A stretch of DNA of 56,315 nt. Source: Sutterella sp. Lineage in GTDB: Bacteria; Pseudomonadota; Gammaproteobacteria; Burkholderiales; Burkholderiaceae_F. A program made the position numbers and the translations under genes. The notes beneath the pieces were generated by a model, which was given only the letters and a program-made list of their open reading frames with translations, was not told the origin of the DNA and ran no database searches. The stretch covers positions 1 through 56,315 of the forward strand of contig JAHHRG010000004.1 in NCBI GenBank assembly GCA_020025965.1. Direction: 5' to 3'. Position 1 is the stretch's first letter. Each line of letters starts with the position of its first letter. Positions 52,197 to 56,315 of the stretch are shown here, one piece after another.

Positions 52197-52520
52197 ATGA
52201 ACGATTTGCTTGTCGTCACCGACGAAAACCTCGCTTCCGCCGTTCTTGAAAACGACCGTCCCGTCGTTCTCGCCATTGGTGCTCACTGGTGCCCGGACTG
52301 CGTTCGTGCCGAACCCTTCTTCATGCAGTTTGCTCAGCGCTTTGCCGATAAGGCCGTTTTCGCCCGTTGCAACAGCGACGAAAGTCCGAAGGTGAAGGAA
52401 CAGTTCAAGGTCGTTCATATCCCGACCATGGTTGTCGTGAAGAACGGCAAGGAAATGGACCGCATCGTTGAAGTAAAGACTCCGGGCGAACTCCTCGCCT
52501 GGATCCAGAAGAATCTCTGA
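52197..52520 (+). CDS. Thioredoxin-fold protein with WCPDC site
   Basis: A 107-residue cytoplasmic thioredoxin-fold protein. The redox site is AHWCPDC (about 29-35), where classic thioredoxin has WCGPC. The cis-proline lies in HIPTMVVVKNGK. The Pro-Asp dipeptide is expected to change the redox potential, so partners may differ from those of TrxA. AGGAG lies eight bases before the ATG, and a terminator follows. It is a single gene. No reductase is nearby. Confidence 0.9.
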   Translation: MNDLLVVTDENLASAVLENDRPVVLAIGAHWCPDCVRAEPFFMQFAQRFADKAVFARCNSDESPKVKEQFKVVHIPTMVVVKNGKEMDRIVEVKTPGELLAWIQKNL

Positions 52521-52562
52521 TCCGAGATTCTCCTGATCAGCCGACTTTAAAGCCGCGCACAA

Positions 52563-52597
52563 AACGGCATCCGATTTGCTCGGATGTCGTTTTTTTT
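52563..52597 (+). terminator. Intrinsic terminator of the thioredoxin-fold gene
   Basis: AACGGCATCCGA pairs with TCGGATGTCGTT (G-U included), followed by seven more Ts. Confidence 0.9.
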
Positions 52598-52638
52598 GAC
52601 CGTCCTCCGTCAAAAGCCGAAAAAAAAAGACAAAAAAA

Positions 52639-52683
52639 CCGCAGCAAGACGACGGGAAGAGGCTATAGCAGGTCTTGCTGCGG
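52639..52683 (-). terminator. Orphan minus-strand terminator
   Basis: CCGCAGCAAGAC (52639-52650) and GTCTTGCTGCGG (52672-52683) form a perfect 12-base stem. On the minus strand it is followed by TTTTTTTG and a second T-run, a strong terminator facing left. No minus-strand protein gene lies upstream (52684-53168). Confidence 0.85.
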
Positions 52684-52870
52684 AAAAGGCAGGTTATTAA
52701 TAGCGCGAGCATCAACCTTCAAGCCGGGAGGTATGTGTCAAAGGCGAGCTCAAAAGAGAGAAGCGCGAAACCTACCGAGTCTTAGTGTACGAAACTCAAA
52801 GTAAAGACGCTTAAAGTTTTGCTCCCAATTTGAGTAACATCAGACAAGCGTTGTTTTTCCTTGCATATCT
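52684..52870 (-). ncRNA. Candidate small RNA ending at the orphan terminator
   Basis: The strong minus-strand terminator at 52639-52683 must end some transcript, but no credible coding frame precedes it on that strand. The 190 or so bases upstream include stretches with some local pairing, and do not match tmRNA, RNase P or SRP RNA as I know them. Some resemblance to 6S RNA (a GACACAT segment followed by a possible stem) is too weak to claim. The 5' end is not defined. Confidence 0.3.
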
Positions 52871-53168
52871 TACTCTTATGAACTACACTAATAAATTTTT
52901 TTTTGTTTCTTCTCAAGCTAAATAAAATTTTCATTCACACTCGATGCGAAGAACATCGAATTAATTAAGAATGTCTCTCTCGCAATCATTCTACTGTCGT
53001 ATAGCAATTACCCTTATCAGACCTCTCAAGAAGCTACCGTCTTGTTAAAATGAAAATTGACGCTAGGGAAATGTCGAGTGACAGTTTCCGTCTGTTCGGA
53101 GAAACTCAGAAACGGGACCAAACGCTTCTCTCCCGAACATTTTCGAATTCTCATGAGGAGAGATAATC
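52871..53168. other. AT-rich leader of the flavin-reductase gene
   Basis: About 300 AT-rich bases containing the promoter of the downstream flavoprotein. A TTGACG near 53057 may be a -35. No FNR-type TTGAT-N4-ATCAA palindrome was found. Confidence 0.35.
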
Positions 53169-54575
53169 ATGAAAAAGATTCTTGTTGCCACAGCCATTGC
53201 CGCGGCATTTGGCTGTGCCAATGCCGCTCAGGACATTAACGTCGATGTCGCCGTGATCGGTGCTGGCGGTGCTGGTCTTTCTGCCGCCGTTGAAGCCGCC
53301 AACCTCGGTGCCAATGTCGTTGTTGTTGAAAAGATGGCCATGGTGGGCGGTAACTCCACTCGCGCCGCCGGCGGTCTGAATGCCGCGACGACGGCTCTTC
53401 AGCGTGCCAAGGGCATTGATGACTCCATTGAAATCGCCTACTACGATACGATGAAGGGCGGCCACTGGCTCAACGATCCGGAACTCGTCCGTACGCTCGT
53501 TAAGGGTGCGCCTGAATCCGTCGAATGGTTGCTCGCCTTGGGTGCCAACCTCCGCGACGTCGGCATGATGGCCGGTGCCACAAAGGCCCGTACACACCGT
53601 CCCGCAGGCGGTGACTTTGTCGGTCCGGAAGTTGTGAAGACGCTCTTCAACGCCGCCAAGGCTCGCAAGGTTGACATTCGCACGAACACGACCGCCACGA
53701 AGATTCTCACCAACAAGCAAGGCGAAGTGATCGGTTTGACTGTTAAGGATAAGACCGGCACCTACAAGATCAACGCCAAGGCTGTCGTGAACGCCGCCGG
53801 CGGCTTCGGTGCCAACAACGAACTCGTTGCCTCTTATGTTCCGCGTCTCAAGGGTTTTGCCACGACGAACGCCCCAGGCGTCACGGGTGATGGCATCAAG
53901 CTCGCAGAAAAGATCGGTGCCGACTTGATTCAGATGGATCAGATTCAGACTCATCCGACTGTTGTGCCTCAAGTTGGTACGATGATTACCGAAGCTGTTC
54001 GCGGTAACGGTGCCGTTTTAATCAATAAGGAAGGCAAGCGTTTCTTTAACGAGTTGAATACGCGCGATGCGGTCTCTGCCGCTATCCTTAAACAGAAGGA
54101 CAGTGTAGCTTACCTCTTCTTCGATTCCGACATGCAGAAGTCCCTAAAGGCTACAGATAAGTACATCACGAAGTCCTTCTGCCTCCATGGCAACACTATT
54201 GACGAAATTGCCAAGGCCATGGGGGTTGACGGTACGGTTCTCCAAGCTACTCTCGATGCCTATAAGGCCGGCAAGGCTGCCAATAAGGATGCTTTCGGTC
54301 GCGCCAATATGCCGCGCGACCTCGACCAAGGCCCCTTCTACGCTATCGCGGTCACCCCGGCCGTTCACCACACGATGGGCGGTATCCATATCAACCCAAA
54401 GGCTCAGGTTTACAACACCCACGGCCAGATCATCCCGGGCTTCTTCGCTGCGGGTGAAGTCACGGGCGGTGTGCATGGTGGCAACCGCTTGGGCGGCAAT
54501 GCTCAGGCCGACATCGTAACCTTTGGACGTATCGCTGGTCAGCAGGCTTACATCTACGCCAAACAGGTCAACTAA
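53169..54575 (+). CDS. Periplasmic FAD-dependent fumarate-reductase-like protein
   Basis: A 468-residue exported flavoprotein of the flavocytochrome c / fumarate reductase superfamily, without the N-terminal heme domain. A signal peptide (1-19) is followed by the FAD-binding AVIGAGGAGLSAA (28-40) and GGNSTRAAGG. Residues equivalent to the fumarate site of soluble fumarate reductase are all present: His262 in QTHPT, Glu275 and Arg278 in EAVRGNGA, Arg291 in GKRFFNE, His401 in HHTMGG and Arg440 in GGNRLGG. It should therefore reduce fumarate or a closely related enoate in the periplasm. Electrons must come from a separate cytochrome or quinol dehydrogenase. AGGAG lies seven bases before the ATG. 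It has its own terminator and a divergent paralogue downstream. Confidence 0.92.
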   Translation: MKKILVATAIAAAFGCANAAQDINVDVAVIGAGGAGLSAAVEAANLGANVVVVEKMAMVGGNSTRAAGGLNAATTALQRAKGIDDSIEIAYYDTMKGGHWLNDPELVRTLVKGAPESVEWLLALGANLRDVGMMAGATKARTHRPAGGDFVGPEVVKTLFNAAKARKVDIRTNTTATKILTNKQGEVIGLTVKDKTGTYKINAKAVVNAAGGFGANNELVASYVPRLKGFATTNAPGVTGDGIKLAEKIGADLIQMDQIQTHPTVVPQVGTMITEAVRGNGAVLINKEGKRFFNELNTRDAVSAAILKQKDSVAYLFFDSDMQKSLKATDKYITKSFCLHGNTIDEIAKAMGVDGTVLQATLDAYKAGKAANKDAFGRANMPRDLDQGPFYAIAVTPAVHHTMGGIHINPKAQVYNTHGQIIPGFFAAGEVTGGVHGGNRLGGNAQADIVTFGRIAGQQAYIYAKQVN

Positions 54576-54624
54576 GTCTTTCTGACAACTGACAGACGAG
54601 ACATTTAAAGGTCTCGCTCTCGAC

Positions 54625-54665
54625 AAAGCGGAATGTCTTACACGGGACATTCCGCTTTTTTTTCG
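54625..54665 (+). terminator. Intrinsic terminator between the two flavin reductases
   Basis: AAAGCGGAATGTC pairs perfectly with GACATTCCGCTTT, followed by more Ts. Confidence 0.92.
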
Positions 54666-54774
54666 ACCGGTTTCCTTCTTATCTGTTCGGCAACAAAACG
54701 TTCGTTTGCCCACTCCCGCCACCGTTTTCGACTATATTTTCTCGACCTAGTCGTTTATCTTCGAATATCTCTCC

Positions 54775-56223
54775 ATGCGCCTTGCTCCTCGTTTCATTAT
54801 TGTCGTTTTGCCCTTCATCGCAGCCATTTCTCCTCTTGCGGCCTCCGAACTTTCGGCCGACGTTGTGGTGATCGGTGCGGGTGCGGCGGGCTTATCGGCG
54901 GCACTTGAAGCCAAACTCCTCGGAGCCAAGGTCCTTGTCTTTGAAAAGATGCCTACTGTCGGCGGCAACTCGATTTTGGCAGCAGGCGGAATCAACTTTC
55001 CGGCCTCTCCTTTCGTTACCTCGCAATATCGTGCGAAAGGCGGCACAGAGTCCGGACTTGATACCGTTGAGATTGCCTATACCGACACGATGAAAGCGGG
55101 GAAATGGAAGAACGATCCGATCCTCGCTCGGAAATTAAACGAAGACTCGTGCCAGACTTTGGAATGGCTCATGGCGTTGGGAGCCGATTTGCGTCACGTC
55201 ACACTCACTTCGGATGCCACTAAAGGCCGACAACATCAACCGGAAAGCGGCCGTTTTGCGGGGCTGATCGGCCCCGAACTCATTCGAACGCTCTATCGCG
55301 AGGCCCATGCTCGTCGAATCGACATTCGCACAAATACCGAAGTCGTTCAGATCATAAGAGACAAATCCGGGCGGACTACAACCCTGAAAATTAAAGACAC
55401 GGCCGGGACGCATCTCGTCAAAGCCAGAGCTATCGTCAATGCCGCAGGCGGTTTCTCGTCGTCCGTTCGACTTGTGAAAGAAACGGCGCCGAATTTGTCC
55501 CGTCTCGCGTCCACCAATCAATCCGGCGCAACGGGTGACGGCATCAGGCTCGCCCGCCGAATCGGTGCCGCGACCCGAGATATCAACGCGATCGAAATCG
55601 AACCGACCATTTCGAAGCAATCGAAATTTATCGTTCCCGAAGCCCTGCGTCGCAACGGCGCGATCCTTCTCAACACCCGAGGAGAACGCTTTACGAACGA
55701 ATTGGGCGACGATCTGACGGTGGCAACCGCCATGCGACGCCAGAAGGATCATCGCGCGTTTCTCTTTTGTGACGAAACGGTCGTGAAGACACTCAACGTT
55801 AATCGTAACTTCGCTCATCAGAACGAAATCGTCAGGGCCTACTCTCTTGATGAACTCTCCGAGAAGACCGGGATGCCGCTTGAACGTCTCAAGAAAACGT
55901 TAATCGATTGGCAACAGGCGAAAACCGTCGGCGAAGATCGTTTCGGCCGCCGTTCTTTCCCTTGGCCGCTCACGCGTGCGCCCTATTATGTCATTGAAGT
56001 CGTACCGGCCCGTCACTACACACCGGGCGGCTTGAAGATTGACGAACATGCCCGAGTACTGAACACCAAAGGGAAACCTATCCCCGGCCTCTTTGCTGCC
56101 GGTGAAGTCACGGGAGGCGTTCACGGCGTCAAGCATCTCTCCGGAAATGCATTGACCGATGCCGTTGTGTTCGGACGCTTGGCGGGGCGTGAGGCTTTCG
56201 TTTTTGCGAAGAAAGATAAGTAA
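54775..56223 (+). CDS. Divergent periplasmic FAD-dependent reductase paralogue
   Basis: A 482-residue exported flavoprotein and paralogue of the preceding gene: signal peptide (about 1-23), FAD loop VVIGAGAAGLSAA (31-43) and the C-terminal GLFAAGEVTGGVHG. The proton-delivery residues are kept (Glu289 and Arg292 in PEALRRNGA, Arg305 in GERFTNE). The carboxylate-binding set is changed: the HPT histidine is Glu276, the second His of HHTMGG is Tyr415 in RHYTPGG, and the Arg of NRLGG is His454 in KHLSGN. It probably reduces a different acceptor. The gene has no clear Shine-Dalgarno and lies behind the terminator of its neighbour, so it has its own promoter. Confidence 0.9.
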   Translation: MRLAPRFIIVVLPFIAAISPLAASELSADVVVIGAGAAGLSAALEAKLLGAKVLVFEKMPTVGGNSILAAGGINFPASPFVTSQYRAKGGTESGLDTVEIAYTDTMKAGKWKNDPILARKLNEDSCQTLEWLMALGADLRHVTLTSDATKGRQHQPESGRFAGLIGPELIRTLYREAHARRIDIRTNTEVVQIIRDKSGRTTTLKIKDTAGTHLVKARAIVNAAGGFSSSVRLVKETAPNLSRLASTNQSGATGDGIRLARRIGAATRDINAIEIEPTISKQSKFIVPEALRRNGAILLNTRGERFTNELGDDLTVATAMRRQKDHRAFLFCDETVVKTLNVNRNFAHQNEIVRAYSLDELSEKTGMPLERLKKTLIDWQQAKTVGEDRFGRRSFPWPLTRAPYYVIEVVPARHYTPGGLKIDEHARVLNTKGKPIPGLFAAGEVTGGVHGVKHLSGNALTDAVVFGRLAGREAFVFAKKDK

Positions 56224-56272
56224 CCGCTGAAAGCTCAACCTGGCCTTCGAGCATTCGGGCAATCGAGTAGGA

Positions 56273-56295
56273 GGCGTGGAATTATTTTCCACGCC
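56273..56295 (+). terminator. Hairpin after the second flavin reductase
   Basis: GGCGTGGAA pairs with TTCCACGCC across a five-base loop. Only a weak T content follows, so termination is likely but not certain. Confidence 0.6.
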
Positions 56296-56315
56296 GTCCT
56301 CTCACACCACCCACC

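Noticed and set aside
52684..52870. 6S RNA, tmRNA or RNase P RNA on the minus strand
   Set aside because: Only weak resemblance to a 6S segment; the hallmark structures of the others are absent. Kept only as an unnamed candidate RNA.

Overview
The window looks like part of the chromosome of an anaerobic Burkholderiales bacterium, most likely a gut Sutterellaceae (Sutterella/Parasutterella type). The evidence is a beta-proteobacterial H-NS, a tctBAC tripartite tricarboxylate transporter, a Gram-negative porin, TamAB, a Dcu-type dicarboxylate transporter, an 11-heme cytochrome c and two periplasmic flavin reductases. No rRNA, tRNA, CRISPR array, integrase or IS element was found. Apart from one AT-rich island the base composition is fairly even and moderately GC-rich.

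Layout: 1-4.4 kb holds transporters (EamA, SSS, Dcu). 4.9-11 kb holds a porin, an M20 amidohydrolase, gpsA and an ornithine decarboxylase gene split by one in-frame TAA. 11-14 kb holds hns, a self-cleaving S24 (LexA/UmuD-type) protein with an unusual DNA-binding N-terminus, a Sel1-repeat protein and an unknown gene. 14-17 kb holds the 11-heme cytochrome and a DksA-type zinc-finger protein. 17.7-22.2 kb holds isoaspartyl dipeptidase and tctBAC. 22.5-28.2 kb holds tamAB. 28.3-34 kb holds an amino-acid permease, an aminotransferase gene split by one in-frame TAG, and a ribokinase / nucleoside hydrolase / AAA-like cluster. 34-38.6 kb holds two EamA exporters, serB and periplasmic asparaginase.

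At 38.7-43.3 kb lies an AT-rich island with a class 2 OLD nuclease / UvrD-like helicase pair, Gabija-like in architecture and probably anti-phage. Its left side carries a decayed copy of the 5' end of the gene on its right side, which marks a rearrangement. The rest holds a uracil/xanthine-type permease, a TDT transporter, proC-tenA (TenA with a Tat-like signal), mscL, glycerate kinase, a thioredoxin-like protein and two tandem flavin reductases.

A metabolic theme is visible. Periplasmic asparaginase and isoaspartyl dipeptidase yield aspartate. The Dcu carrier can exchange aspartate or fumarate for succinate. Periplasmic flavin reductases can use fumarate or related acceptors, with the membrane-anchored multiheme cytochrome as a possible electron donor. 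This link is inferred. The second flavin reductase has lost several substrate-carboxylate-binding residues and probably uses another acceptor.
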